A DNA stretch of 64,000 nt from Pontibacillus marinus BH030004 = DSM 16465 (lineage in GTDB: Bacteria > Bacillota > Bacilli > Bacillales > BH030062), in contig NZ_KE384333.1 in assembly GCF_000425225.1 (NCBI RefSeq), forward strand, positions 1 through 64,000. The letters are read 5' to 3'. Within the stretch, counting starts at the first letter, position 1. Each line of letters begins with the position of its first letter. This document shows, piece by piece, positions 25,910-35,045 of the stretch. The notes beneath the pieces are model-generated. The model was not told the origin of the DNA, searched no databases, and saw only the letters and a list, made by a program, of their open reading frames with translations. The translations under genes were made by a program, and so were the position numbers.

Positions 25910-26203
25910 TTATAAATTTTCCAACTCAACAACGTTTCGTTGTTCATTAAATCGATTCACTGTTTTCACTTTAAATGTCATCTCATGAGATTCATTTTCC
26001 TGTGTAGTGAAAGTCATTTCCACAGGCTTGTCTTCCTCTTTTCGCTCGTCAAACATTTCTTGTTGTTCAACATTGTTAAGCGTTAATTCACAATGTCTCT
26101 TTCCATCTACTTGTGTAACCACGTAAGTGCCGTGTGCAAAACGAATAGGTTCCCCACTTTGTTTCATATATACGTCTTTAAGTTCTTTATCTATAGCTGC
26201 CAT
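25910..26203 (-). CDS. Small beta-rich protein, unknown
   Basis: Not recognised. The 97-residue soluble protein is rich in charged residues and strand-like segments (FAHGTYVVTQVDGKRHCELTL, VEMTFTTQENESHEMTFKVKTV). AAAGGAGAGG lies before the ATG, so it is likely expressed. It stands alone. Confidence 0.65.
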   Translation of the reverse strand: MAAIDKELKDVYMKQSGEPIRFAHGTYVVTQVDGKRHCELTLNNVEQQEMFDERKEEDKPVEMTFTTQENESHEMTFKVKTVNRFNEQRNVVELENL

Positions 26204-26359
26204 ATGAACCTCTCCTTTAATAGGGTTTACTTAGTTCATAAACGTTTTTCTAGGTTGTTAAACCCCAATTCCACAGTTTCATGAGTCTAGTAACACATCC
26301 GCACTTCTTCATTAACCCTCCATATAATGTAGAAACATATGTGTTTGGAGGGAGAGATC

Positions 26360-27088
26360 GTGTATGCTGCGCGTTACTTTCATAAAGAATTAGCTCTTTT
26401 TCTTATTGATTTATGCAGACTAACTTATGTTCAATATAAGAAAAATGGAGAATTTCATATTCCAAAAGGCTTTCAATTAATTAAACAATTTAAGGCACGA
26501 TCTTTACATTCTCAGGAGTGGTTTGGCTTCATTCTAGAGTCTCCGGATTCAATTTTGATTGCCTTTCGAGGTACTCAATCTGATCCAGATTGGGTTTCAG
26601 ATGCCCAGGTATTCCAACGTTCCTACCCCTATGTACCGGATAGTGGATTAGTCCACGACGGATTCCTCTCCATTTATGAATCTTGTCGCGATGAAATCAT
26701 GAACGTGTATGAAACCGTACCACCTTATAAAAAACTATACATCACAGGGCACAGTTTAGGAGGGGCATTAGCTACACTACATGCACTGGATGCTAGAGTA
26801 AATACCGATTTCACCCAGGTTTTGATGTATAATTATGGTAGCCCACGTGTAGGAGATACTACATTCAAACGTACCTTCCGTTCATTTGTTCCAATAAGTA
26901 TTCGTTTTGTTAACTTCTATGATCTCGTACCAAAGCTTCCTCCCCCTATCATTAAATCTTTTCTCTTGAAAAAGACCATTTACTATAATCATGTTCCTAC
27001 GCCTATGAAGTTTGCAATTCAGAAAGAGAGTGTGCTTGAAAATCATTCACTAAACACCTATGAGGAAGGTGTGAAGAGCTTTCCATAA
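26360..27088 (+). CDS. Class-3 lipase (alpha/beta hydrolase)
   Basis: A 242-residue lipase-3 family hydrolase acting on an ester. The nucleophile elbow is TGHSLGGALATLHALD; the active-site aspartate is probably in NFYDLVPKLPP and the histidine in NHVPTP or NHSLNTY. The oxyanion part is LIAFRGTQSDPDW. There is no signal peptide, so it is probably cytoplasmic. GTG at 26360 is the likely start because TTGGAGGGAGA lies seven bases upstream; an ATG at 26339 is in frame but inside the leader. Confidence 0.85.
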   Translation: MYAARYFHKELALFLIDLCRLTYVQYKKNGEFHIPKGFQLIKQFKARSLHSQEWFGFILESPDSILIAFRGTQSDPDWVSDAQVFQRSYPYVPDSGLVHDGFLSIYESCRDEIMNVYETVPPYKKLYITGHSLGGALATLHALDARVNTDFTQVLMYNYGSPRVGDTTFKRTFRSFVPISIRFVNFYDLVPKLPPPIIKSFLLKKTIYYNHVPTPMKFAIQKESVLENHSLNTYEEGVKSFP

Positions 27089-27130
27089 GAGATAATTATG
27101 AAGCAGTTGGCTAAAAGAGGGTGAGCATTA

Positions 27131-27165
27131 AAATGCCTGCCCCAACTCCTTGGGACAGGCATGCT
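27131..27165 (-). terminator. Terminator of helD
   Basis: ATGCCTGCCCCA pairs with TGGGACAGGCAT with one mismatch; T-rich sequence follows on the minus strand. Confidence 0.75.
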
Positions 27166-27171
27166 TTCCTA

Positions 27172-29460
27172 TTACTCAATAAATCTTGTCACTTTACCCA
27201 ATGAGAATAAATGCAGCTCATGCATTGGTCTCGTACATGCCGTGTAAAAGAGATTTCTTTCAATTTCCTGATGATATTCTTCATCTGAGGCGTTATAAAG
27301 GATAACCGCATCAAACTCGATCCCTTTTGCGAGGTATGCCGGAATCAGGATTAAGCCTTTCTCAAACGTGTACGTATCCTTATCCATTAAGCGTATATCA
27401 ACATCATGCTTTAATCGTTCATACGCTTCCCTAGCTTCCTTTGCCGTTTTACAAATAACGGCTACTGTATCATAGGACTCTTCTTCCATGTCATGAATCT
27501 TTCCAACCACAGCATCTGTATGCTCTGCCCAATCTTCAGCCACTGTTACAGTAGGGGCGTCTCCTTCTCGATTAAAGGGCTCAATATCTTCGCCACCAGG
27601 TACAATGCCTTTTGTGAATTCAATGATCGGTCTAGTCGAGCGATAACTTCTTAAAAGGGTCATTTTCTCCATCTTTTCATCCTGATACAATTCTTCTGAA
27701 AGAGGAGTCGGGGCATTCAAGTTATGTGCATAAATGGCCTGATTGTAGTCTCCTAAAATAGTCATTCGCGCATTCGGGAAAAGCTGCTTGAAAAACTCGA
27801 GTTGGAATGGGGAGTAATCTTGAGCTTCATCTAAAAATAGGTATCGCGTTTTATTATAGGAGTGAATCCCTTTTAACTGATCCTCTAAATATAAGAATGG
27901 TGTTACATCTTCGTGAAAGAGCAGGTTCGTTTGTAGTTGTTCATTCGTTTGTTCTGCTATGGCTTTCCAGCTTTCGTGAGCAACATCTTGATCTCGCGTA
28001 AAGAGATTACGATAGATTGCAGTCATGTTAATAAATTGAAAGTCCTTAATCTTTCTTTTGATAGGCTTCATGTATTTATTCACAATCGCTTTTGCCAGGA
28101 TTGCCTGCTCACGAATATAGTCATCAAAGCGATCCTCATTTTCACGACCTTCTTGGACTTTATGGTAAATCTTCAGATAATCCTCTTTGCTTAACATTTC
28201 GATTTCTTCTTCAACCCAGTCCTCATCACGTTCTTTTCGTGAGAACGCCTCTAATCGTTTAAGGATCCATGCCGCTACCATTTCTATACGGTTTGGAATC
28301 GTAATGTAATCCTCTAAGCCATAAAAATACTCATGGATCTCATGGGAAGAAACAATGGTTTTGCCTCGAAATTTCACATTACGAAAGATCATTCCTTCTA
28401 GCTCAAGGTCTTGTACATAGCTATCGATTACATCTTTATAAGCAAGATTAGCCTTAAAGCGAATCCCTTGAAGTCTTGTCTTGTAATAGTCATCTTGCTT
28501 TGCTGTTAATAAATACTCAAGTTGCGTATAGGCATCTTCAAATTCAATGCGACTTTCAAGACGTTTATCCATGTACTCTTGGAAAGTGGTTTGTTCCATG
28601 TTTTCCTCGCCCAATTCCGGTAATACGTTAGCTACATAACTATTAAACATCGGGTTTGGAGAAAATAACATCATTTGATCTGCGTCAATTTTTCCACGAT
28701 ATCGATATAAAAGGTAGGCTACACGCTGGAGGGCTGCAGAAGTTTTGCCACTTCCAGCTACACCTTGGACCACCACGTACTTACTCTGGTCATAACGAAT
28801 AATTTGATTTTGTTCTTTTTGAATGGTTGCTACAATGCTTTTCATTTGTGTATTGGCATTATTGCCAAGCACTTCCTGAAGTAGCTCATCCATGATGGTT
28901 ACTCCAGTATCAAAAAGACCTTTCAAATCTCCGTCTCGAATAATAAACTGACGCTTTAACTCCATCTCACCTTCTATTGTCCCTTCAGGTGTTTCATACT
29001 CCGCCGGTCCTGGTGAGTAATCGTAATATAGACTTGATATAGGGGCACGCCAATCATAGATCAAAAAGTCTTCATCATTTTGATCCATTAAGGAACCTAC
29101 CCCTATATAAATCTCTTCGGCTTCCTTGTCACCACCTTCACGGAAGTCAACACGACCGAAATATGGATTTTTCTGCATACGCTGTAAAGTTTTTAACTGG
29201 TCATAAAAGTGCTTATGACTCCGTTCACGCTCTCCTAAAAGCTCAGCTTGCTGCTTTAGGCTGTTTACAGTTTCAACGACATCATCATGCTCATCTAGGT
29301 TGACTGTTACGTCTTCCCAGAAGTTTTCCCGTAGCCCGATGACCTCACCTTTGACGTCACCAACCTTTTCTCTTAATTTTTCTTTTTTATGTTCAATCTC
29401 ATCTAATACGTTGTTGATCCGTTGCTGTTCCAACTGCCAATCTTCATGTTTCTCCGTCAC
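27172..29460 (-). CDS. helD: HelD, RNA-polymerase-recycling superfamily-1 ATPase
   Basis: A 762-residue UvrD-like ATPase. HelD enters RNA polymerase, pushes nucleic acid out and helps recycle stalled enzyme. The first 95 residues form the charged antiparallel coiled coil that reaches into the secondary channel. Walker A is GVAGSGKT (233-240); further motifs are RYLFLDEAQDYSPFQ (II), LGDYNQAIYAH (III), LLRSYRSTRPI (IV) and AYLAKGIEFDAVIL (V/VI region). Length fits the Firmicutes class. The start is GTG after AGGGGTGAT. The region directly upstream carries a small RNA candidate on the other strand. Confidence 0.92.
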   Translation of the reverse strand: MTEKHEDWQLEQQRINNVLDEIEHKKEKLREKVGDVKGEVIGLRENFWEDVTVNLDEHDDVVETVNSLKQQAELLGERERSHKHFYDQLKTLQRMQKNPYFGRVDFREGGDKEAEEIYIGVGSLMDQNDEDFLIYDWRAPISSLYYDYSPGPAEYETPEGTIEGEMELKRQFIIRDGDLKGLFDTGVTIMDELLQEVLGNNANTQMKSIVATIQKEQNQIIRYDQSKYVVVQGVAGSGKTSAALQRVAYLLYRYRGKIDADQMMLFSPNPMFNSYVANVLPELGEENMEQTTFQEYMDKRLESRIEFEDAYTQLEYLLTAKQDDYYKTRLQGIRFKANLAYKDVIDSYVQDLELEGMIFRNVKFRGKTIVSSHEIHEYFYGLEDYITIPNRIEMVAAWILKRLEAFSRKERDEDWVEEEIEMLSKEDYLKIYHKVQEGRENEDRFDDYIREQAILAKAIVNKYMKPIKRKIKDFQFINMTAIYRNLFTRDQDVAHESWKAIAEQTNEQLQTNLLFHEDVTPFLYLEDQLKGIHSYNKTRYLFLDEAQDYSPFQLEFFKQLFPNARMTILGDYNQAIYAHNLNAPTPLSEELYQDEKMEKMTLLRSYRSTRPIIEFTKGIVPGGEDIEPFNREGDAPTVTVAEDWAEHTDAVVGKIHDMEEESYDTVAVICKTAKEAREAYERLKHDVDIRLMDKDTYTFEKGLILIPAYLAKGIEFDAVILYNASDEEYHQEIERNLFYTACTRPMHELHLFSLGKVTRFIE

Positions 29461-29496
29461 CGCATCATCACCCCTGTAGGATTTGATCTATATTAT

Positions 29497-29525
29497 TTGA
29501 CATTTGGATTTCACTCATGTAAAAT
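29497..29525 (+). promoter_or_regulatory. Near-consensus sigma-A promoter of the small RNA candidate
   Basis: TTGACA (29497-29502), exactly 17 bases, TAAAAT (29520-29525). No protein gene follows before the terminator at 29615-29647. Confidence 0.75.
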
Positions 29526-29531
29526 TAATAT

Positions 29532-29647
29532 TGGATAGATGTAATTACAATAAGTGAAATCGCTATACATAGGTTTAAAGTGTACCATGATCAATCATGT
29601 TTATCAAGCCATTTAGCACGGTTCTCGTCTGAGAATCGTGCTTTTTT
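29532..29647 (+). ncRNA. Candidate small RNA of about 115 nt
   Basis: A near-ideal promoter (29497-29525) predicts a start at about 29532, and a strong terminator closes the unit at 29615-29647: AGCACG-TTCTC with GAGAA-CGTGCT, then six T. Between them no frame has both a start and a ribosome site; the longest is about 20 codons. A small CATGAT/ATCATG palindrome lies in the middle. The sspH gene downstream has its own promoter after the terminator. I do not recognise the RNA family. Confidence 0.5.
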
Positions 29648-29661
29648 AATGCGTTTAAAAC

Positions 29662-29691
29662 GCATAACGCAAAACTTCTCTCCTCATAATA
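29662..29691 (+). promoter_or_regulatory. Sigma-G-like promoter of sspH (first copy)
   Basis: GCATA (29662-29666), 18 bases, CATAATA (29685-29691) matches the forespore sigma-G pattern gHATR-N18-CATxHTA. Confidence 0.7.
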
Positions 29692-29721
29692 AGATCAGCA
29701 CATTTAAAGGAGGTTATTCAC

Positions 29722-29910
29722 ATGGAAAAGCGACGAGCAAAAGAAGTTTCTGAATCACCTGTTATGGCAAACGTTTCTCATAATGGAACTCCCGTCTATA
29801 TACAACATGTGGATGAAACAAGAGAAAATGCACGTGTTTTCCCATTAGATCATCCCGAACAGGAGCTAGATGTTCCACTTCATGAATTGAAAGAAGATTA
29901 TAAGGGCTAA
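29722..29910 (+). CDS. sspH: H-type small acid-soluble spore protein
   Basis: A 62-residue SASP of the H family, made in the forespore and packed in the spore core. The family pattern is clear: KRRAKEVSESPVMANVSHNG, then PVYIQHVDETRENARVFPLD and the ending PEQELDVPLHELKED. It follows an AAAGGAGG ribosome site and a sigma-G-like promoter. It is one of two copies in the window; the other starts at 50625. Confidence 0.93.
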   Translation: MEKRRAKEVSESPVMANVSHNGTPVYIQHVDETRENARVFPLDHPEQELDVPLHELKEDYKG

Positions 29911-29916
29911 TACATG

Positions 29917-29945
29917 AAAGCCAGTGACTTCTTCACTGGCTTATC
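29917..29945 (+). terminator. Terminator of sspH
   Basis: AAAGCCAGTGA pairs with TCACTGGCTT, followed by ATCTTT. Confidence 0.85.
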
Positions 29946-30023
29946 TTTGGGTAAGGACTAGTGAATGATTTCTCTCTTGTTAGGAAAACCTTTTAAAGAC
30001 AACCTTTTAAGTGAGGGACAATA

Positions 30024-30545
30024 ATGACTGCAGTTCTTTCAGTATCCTTATGCATCGTGGCCATGTTAACGAAAAGTTGGCAATCATTTCATAAATACCA
30101 TTCCACAATTTTGTATGTTGCATTAATGAATTTATTATATAACTTTATATGTGCCAATTATTATTTATGGCAGTGGAAATCAGAGATCTTTTCCAACCAT
30201 CAAACGGTAGGGTTTTTCTTAACTTTCCTTTTCTTACCTTCTCTTGTGATTCTTTTTTTGCACTTCTATCCTTTTAATCAAAAATCACCTTATGTTTATA
30301 TATTCTTCTGGATTGTGGGGCTTTGGATTTGGGAAGTGAGTTACGTCTATATTTTTCATAGGTTATCTTATAATTATGGATGGTCAATTTGGTGGTCAGC
30401 ACTATTTTACGTCGTCATGTTCCCTATGATTGTCTTGCATTCAAAACGGCCTATTATCGCATATGGCCTCTCCGTCATCGTTATTATCATACTCATCAAT
30501 ATCTTTAACGTCCCTATACAGACACCGGTAGATTTACGTTCTTGA
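30024..30545 (+). CDS. Five-helix membrane protein, function unknown
   Basis: A 173-residue hydrophobic protein with about five membrane helices and many aromatic residues (NYYLWQW, WIVGLWIWEVSYVYIF, WSIWWSALFYVVMFP). It looks like the CBO0543-type membrane proteins common in Bacillaceae, but I cannot confirm this by eye. GTGAGGGA precedes the ATG. Role unknown. Confidence 0.65.
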   Translation: MTAVLSVSLCIVAMLTKSWQSFHKYHSTILYVALMNLLYNFICANYYLWQWKSEIFSNHQTVGFFLTFLFLPSLVILFLHFYPFNQKSPYVYIFFWIVGLWIWEVSYVYIFHRLSYNYGWSIWWSALFYVVMFPMIVLHSKRPIIAYGLSVIVIIILINIFNVPIQTPVDLRS

Positions 30546-30565
30546 GCTAATCATTTCTCAAACTA

Positions 30566-30590
30566 AAAGATCCCTTAACAAGGGATCTAT
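30566..30590. terminator. Terminator between convergent genes
   Basis: AGATCCCTT pairs with AAGGGATCT, loop AC; T-rich on the minus strand. Confidence 0.85.
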
Positions 30591-30591
30591 A

Positions 30592-32421
30592 CTAGTTACC
30601 GAAAGAAGAAGCTTTCTGACTCTGAGTAGATACCAGCCCAGCATAAAATCCATCCTGCTTCACTAATTCCGCGTGGGAGCCACGTTCAATGATTTCACCT
30701 TCATTCAGCACAAGAATCTGATCTGCATTTTGAATTGTATTTAAACGATGGGCAATGACAAAGCTTGTTCTCCCTTCCATTAGCTTACCAAGAGCATCAT
30801 TAATTTTGATTTCCGTAATCGTGTCGATGCTACTTGTTGCTTCATCCAGAATAAGGAGTGATGGATTCGACAACATGGCTCGTGCTATAGAAAGTAACTG
30901 TCTTTGACCCTGGCTAATGCCACTTCCGTCTGACTGAAGCACTGTATCATACCCATTAGGGAGATTGGTTATAAAGTGATGTGCATTGGCCGATTTTGCA
31001 GCTCCCTCTACCTCCTCATCTGTTGCATCTAATCGCCCGTAACGAATATTCTCTCGAACGGTTGTTTCAAATAAGAAGGAATCCTGAAGTACAGTACCAA
31101 CGTGCTTACGGAGGCTTTTTCGAGTAATCTCACTCATGTTCCTTCCATCAACTAAAATTTGACCTGACTCTGGTTCATAGAAACGCGCAAGCAAAGAGAT
31201 GATCGTAGTTTTCCCCGCCCCAGTTGGGCCAACAAGTGCGACAGTTTCCCCAGGAGCAGCGTGAAAGTTAATGTTGTTTAACGTATCCTCATCCCCTTCA
31301 TATGAAAATGATACATCCTTAAACTCTACTTTGCCGTTTAAGTCACTTAAATCCTTAGCACTTTCAGCATCTTTCTCTTCTGGTTCATCTAAAATATTAA
31401 ATACTCGCTCTGCACCGGCAACAGCGGATAGGATCATATTAAATTGGTTAGCCAGATCACTCAGCGGTCGGGTGAACTGACGAGAATATGTGGTGAATGT
31501 CACAATCACACCAATGGAGACACCCCATCCCCCACCAATGGCAAGTGCACCACCAAGACCAACAATAATGGCAAAGCTTACATTGTTCAGCATGTTCATA
31601 AGTTTTGGAATGAAGCCAGTATAGGTCATGGCCCAATACCCACTATTACGCAGTGCTTCATTTTTCTTTTTAAAGGAATCAATCATTTTCTCTTCCTGCG
31701 AGAACATTTTAATAATGTTGTGCCCTGTGATGGATTCTTCTATAAATCCATTCAATTCGCCCAAGTTCTTTTGTTGCTCCTTAAAAAAGACACTTGTTCG
31801 TTTTGTAATCCATTTCATACCATAAAACATGACTGGAACAATCGTCAGCGTTAAAAGGGTAAGCAATGGACTGAGCCAAAGCATCATACCGATCGTTCCA
31901 ATTAGTGTAATGGTACTTGTCGTGAACTGAATGACAGATGAATTCAGTGTTTTACTTACATTTTCAATATCATTCGTCACTCGGCTCATGATCTCTCCGT
32001 GCTGCTTCTTTTGATAAAAAGACATGTTAAGCTCTTGTAAGTGGGAAAAAAGATCATTTCTCATTGTGAAAACACTATTTTGCGCAATGCCAATCATCCA
32101 AAAGTTTTGTAAAAACACAGCTGTAAACTGAAACAAATAAATCAGTAACAGTAGCCCTAACATCCAAAGAAGGGTATCTGGGTCAGGATTAGCGATTACT
32201 CTATCTACTGCCACCCCAAGATAATAGGGGCCTAGCAAAGAGAGGATGGAGCTAATAAGCACCATAGATAAAACAAGAATAAACTTCCCTTTCTCTCGGC
32301 TTAAATACTTCCATATCCGGAAGACCGTTCCCTTTATATCGTCAATTTTAGGAGGCTGAATCTTCATCCCGCGATTTTGGTGTGGATGTGAACGACCTCG
32401 ATTTTCCGTTTGTTTTCCCAT
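30592..32421 (-). CDS. ABC exporter half-transporter with canonical catalytic NBD (YfiC-like)
   Basis: A 609-residue type-IV ABC exporter subunit: charged N-tail, six membrane helices (about 50-340), then an ATPase domain. Walker A is GPTGAGKTT, Walker B LLILDEATSSID with the catalytic Glu, and the switch is FVIAHRLNT. The signature motif is degenerate, ISQGQRQ instead of LSGGQ. The start at 32421 is one base after the stop of the partner gene, so the two are translationally coupled. The pair forms one heterodimeric drug or lipid exporter of the BmrCD/YfiBC kind. Confidence 0.9.
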   Translation of the reverse strand: MGKQTENRGRSHPHQNRGMKIQPPKIDDIKGTVFRIWKYLSREKGKFILVLSMVLISSILSLLGPYYLGVAVDRVIANPDPDTLLWMLGLLLLIYLFQFTAVFLQNFWMIGIAQNSVFTMRNDLFSHLQELNMSFYQKKQHGEIMSRVTNDIENVSKTLNSSVIQFTTSTITLIGTIGMMLWLSPLLTLLTLTIVPVMFYGMKWITKRTSVFFKEQQKNLGELNGFIEESITGHNIIKMFSQEEKMIDSFKKKNEALRNSGYWAMTYTGFIPKLMNMLNNVSFAIIVGLGGALAIGGGWGVSIGVIVTFTTYSRQFTRPLSDLANQFNMILSAVAGAERVFNILDEPEEKDAESAKDLSDLNGKVEFKDVSFSYEGDEDTLNNINFHAAPGETVALVGPTGAGKTTIISLLARFYEPESGQILVDGRNMSEITRKSLRKHVGTVLQDSFLFETTVRENIRYGRLDATDEEVEGAAKSANAHHFITNLPNGYDTVLQSDGSGISQGQRQLLSIARAMLSNPSLLILDEATSSIDTITEIKINDALGKLMEGRTSFVIAHRLNTIQNADQILVLNEGEIIERGSHAELVKQDGFYAGLVSTQSQKASSFGN

Positions 32422-32422
32422 C

Positions 32423-34141
32423 CTACACCACTCCTTTTTGTACCTGCGATTCATAAATACGTTGATACATCTTACTATCTTGTAGCAATGCATCATGATT
32501 ACCCTGATCTACTATGGAACCTTGGCGTAGGACAAGAATGTGATCGGCTTCTTTAACAGAGCTAATTTTCTGCGCAATAATGAACACGGTACATTTTAAT
32601 TCTTTCAACGTCTGTAAAATATCAGCTTCTGTATTGGCATCAAGCGCACTCGTACTGTCATCGAGCACGAGCACACTCGGCTTTTTCACCAGTGCTCTAG
32701 CTATGGATAGTCGTTGCTTTTGACCACCTGATAGATTTACACCTTTTTGACCGATTTGAGTATCATATCCCTCTGCTAAGCTTTCTATAAAACGATGGAT
32801 ATTCGCTTCTTCCGCTGCACTCCGGATTTCTTCATTTGTTGCATCCTCTTTCCCCCATGCAATGTTTTCACGAATCGTACCCGTGAAAAGATGAGCTTCC
32901 TGAGGTACAAACCCAACTTGCTTTCTTAATGCTTTGATATTTATTTCACTTGAGTCTTGACCATCGATGTAAATGGTACCACTCGTAGGTTCATATAACC
33001 TTGGTATGAGTTGTGTCAGTGATGATTTACCAGACCCCGTTTCTCCTAGAATCCCTACCGTCTCCCCAGCTCCAATGGTAAAAGAGACATCGTGTAATGC
33101 TGGTACTTGAGAAGAAGGATAGGAGAAGGAAACAGATTCAAATGTGACCCTTCCAGATATGTCTATCTGAGGAGATGTGTCCTTCCATACTTCTGAAGTA
33201 GAATCTTGATGCAAAACTTCCGTTATCCGTGTTGCAGAGGCTCTTCCTCGCGAGAACATCATAATTAAAAAAGTAAACACAGAAAAGGAGAACATAATTC
33301 GAGTCCCGTAATTCAATACAGAGACCAACTCACCTTCTTGTGCCCCATTTGTACGCAACTCTAAAGCACCAAACCATAAAAGGGCTACTAAGGCGACGTT
33401 CATCCCAAACATCACGATCGGCATCGTGGTTTCCATAAGACGCAGCGCAGTTTTATTGGATTTCATAAGAGGGGTGTTTACGTTCAAAAAGCCTTGCCTT
33501 TCATGCTCTCCTCTATCATAGGCTTTGACTAAGCGCATATTGACGAGGTTTTCACGAATAACTCGGTTCACACCATCAAGCCGCTTTTGTACCTTTTGAA
33601 AAAGTCGAACGCCTTTTGTCATGATCCAGAACATCAGTATAAAAAGGAATGGTACAGCCATCAGAAGAATGCCTGCCAATTGTGCATGAACAACAAACGC
33701 CATGATCATTCCACCAATAATGAAAAGTGGTGCACGAAGCATAATACGCATCCCCATAAATAAGAACCCTTGAACTTGTGTAACATCATTCGTGAGCCTG
33801 GTTATCAATGAAGATGTCGGAAAAGACTGAAAATGGATTGGAGAAAATGCCTGTATTTTTTCATACATATCTCTCCTGAGGTCATGCCCCACACCTTGGC
33901 TAACATTAGCTGCAAAGAAAGAACTGGCTATCCCTGCTGCAAAAGCTACAAGCGATAAGCCAAGGAGTAGCCCTCCCCATGTAGCCACAGCTGACATATC
34001 TTTTTGCAAAATCCCTTGATCAATAATAACTCCCATTAAAAAGGGTTGTGACAGTTCAACAGCCAATTCAACGAGCATAAGCACAATGGCCATTACAAAA
34101 GAAAATTTATACGAACGTAAATATGTAAGTACTGCCTTCAT
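32423..34141 (-). CDS. ABC exporter half-transporter with degenerate ATP site (YfiB-like)
   Basis: A 572-residue partner of the YfiC-like subunit: six membrane helices, then an ATPase domain with Walker A GETGSGKSS and signature LSGGQKQR. After Walker B it reads VLVLDDSTSALD, so aspartate replaces the catalytic glutamate, and the switch histidine is glutamine (FIIAQKISS). These changes make one of the two ATP sites non-hydrolysing, as known for asymmetric exporters. The ATG at 34141 is preferred over a TTG five codons upstream. Confidence 0.9.
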   Translation of the reverse strand: MKAVLTYLRSYKFSFVMAIVLMLVELAVELSQPFLMGVIIDQGILQKDMSAVATWGGLLLGLSLVAFAAGIASSFFAANVSQGVGHDLRRDMYEKIQAFSPIHFQSFPTSSLITRLTNDVTQVQGFLFMGMRIMLRAPLFIIGGMIMAFVVHAQLAGILLMAVPFLFILMFWIMTKGVRLFQKVQKRLDGVNRVIRENLVNMRLVKAYDRGEHERQGFLNVNTPLMKSNKTALRLMETTMPIVMFGMNVALVALLWFGALELRTNGAQEGELVSVLNYGTRIMFSFSVFTFLIMMFSRGRASATRITEVLHQDSTSEVWKDTSPQIDISGRVTFESVSFSYPSSQVPALHDVSFTIGAGETVGILGETGSGKSSLTQLIPRLYEPTSGTIYIDGQDSSEINIKALRKQVGFVPQEAHLFTGTIRENIAWGKEDATNEEIRSAAEEANIHRFIESLAEGYDTQIGQKGVNLSGGQKQRLSIARALVKKPSVLVLDDSTSALDANTEADILQTLKELKCTVFIIAQKISSVKEADHILVLRQGSIVDQGNHDALLQDSKMYQRIYESQVQKGVV

Positions 34142-34202
34142 ACCTCGATCCCCCAATTGCTTTGTACAGCTATCTTCCTATATATATGACTGCTGCTATT
34201 GA

Positions 34203-34823
34203 TCATGATTTCGCTGAATTATGCTTACGATTTTCAATTATAGTTTCTATCTTTGTGAACGCCCACTGTAAAGCTAGTCCGTGAAGAAGAACACCTATAA
34301 TTGAAGTGATCACAAACATCCATAGTGAAATGCCTTCTTGGATATCTACCATGCGATGTCCGAAGAAAATCAGGTGTCCAAATACAGCATAGGTCGCGTC
34401 CCAAAAAGAAAGCACGTTTTCCTCTAAGCGCCAGACAAGAAATGATTGCGCTAGTAAAAATAAAAGTAGAATAGTAAAAATCCATACCTTTGATTGATAC
34501 GTCAACTTTTGAACAAAGGGTTGGATATAATACTTGGTAATGGTTTTAATACGGAACAAATAAATTAACCGAACAATACGGGCCATCTGGAAAAACTGAT
34601 CGAGTGGAATCACCGCAATAACGAGAAAAGGATTCTTCTTAATGAACTCCCACTTATTATTGGAGAACGTAAAACGAATGATAAAATCCACAAAAAAGAT
34701 GAACCATACCACCCAATTGATAGCAGAATTATAAGCACTTTCTGTCCAAAGGGTCATAATGGTCATCATCACTAATAGAATCATGATGCCTTCATACAAT
34801 CGTTTAAAAACTTGCTTCTTCAT
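34203..34823 (-). CDS. Voltage-gated-channel-like protein without the potassium filter
   Basis: A 206-residue membrane protein laid out like a bacterial six-helix channel: S1-S3 helices, an S4-like segment DQFFQMARIVRLIYLFRIK, a fifth helix VWIFTILLLFLLAQSF, and a pore-loop region FWDATYAVFGHLIFFGHRM before the last helix. The potassium filter TVGYG is absent there. It could be a channel of other selectivity or a regulatory remnant. GGGAGAGAG precedes the ATG. It is just upstream of the exporter genes, but there is no sign of shared function. Confidence 0.7.
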   Translation of the reverse strand: MKKQVFKRLYEGIMILLVMMTIMTLWTESAYNSAINWVVWFIFFVDFIIRFTFSNNKWEFIKKNPFLVIAVIPLDQFFQMARIVRLIYLFRIKTITKYYIQPFVQKLTYQSKVWIFTILLLFLLAQSFLVWRLEENVLSFWDATYAVFGHLIFFGHRMVDIQEGISLWMFVITSIIGVLLHGLALQWAFTKIETIIENRKHNSAKS

Positions 34824-35045
34824 TCGATCTCTCTCCCAGATTGAGTTCGTTCTATTATATCATGATTGCTTCAGTAACTGGAAAGACTGTCAGTGAGGCT
34901 TTTACCAAAACATAATAGTTTCATAACCTTATGCTCTATGTTAAAGTATTTCGAGTGTAGAAAGAAATCATTTCAATTCGAGCGGTTATTTTCTTTTACG
35001 TTCGAGTACGATATAAACTATAAAATTCACAATAAGGAGGTAATC

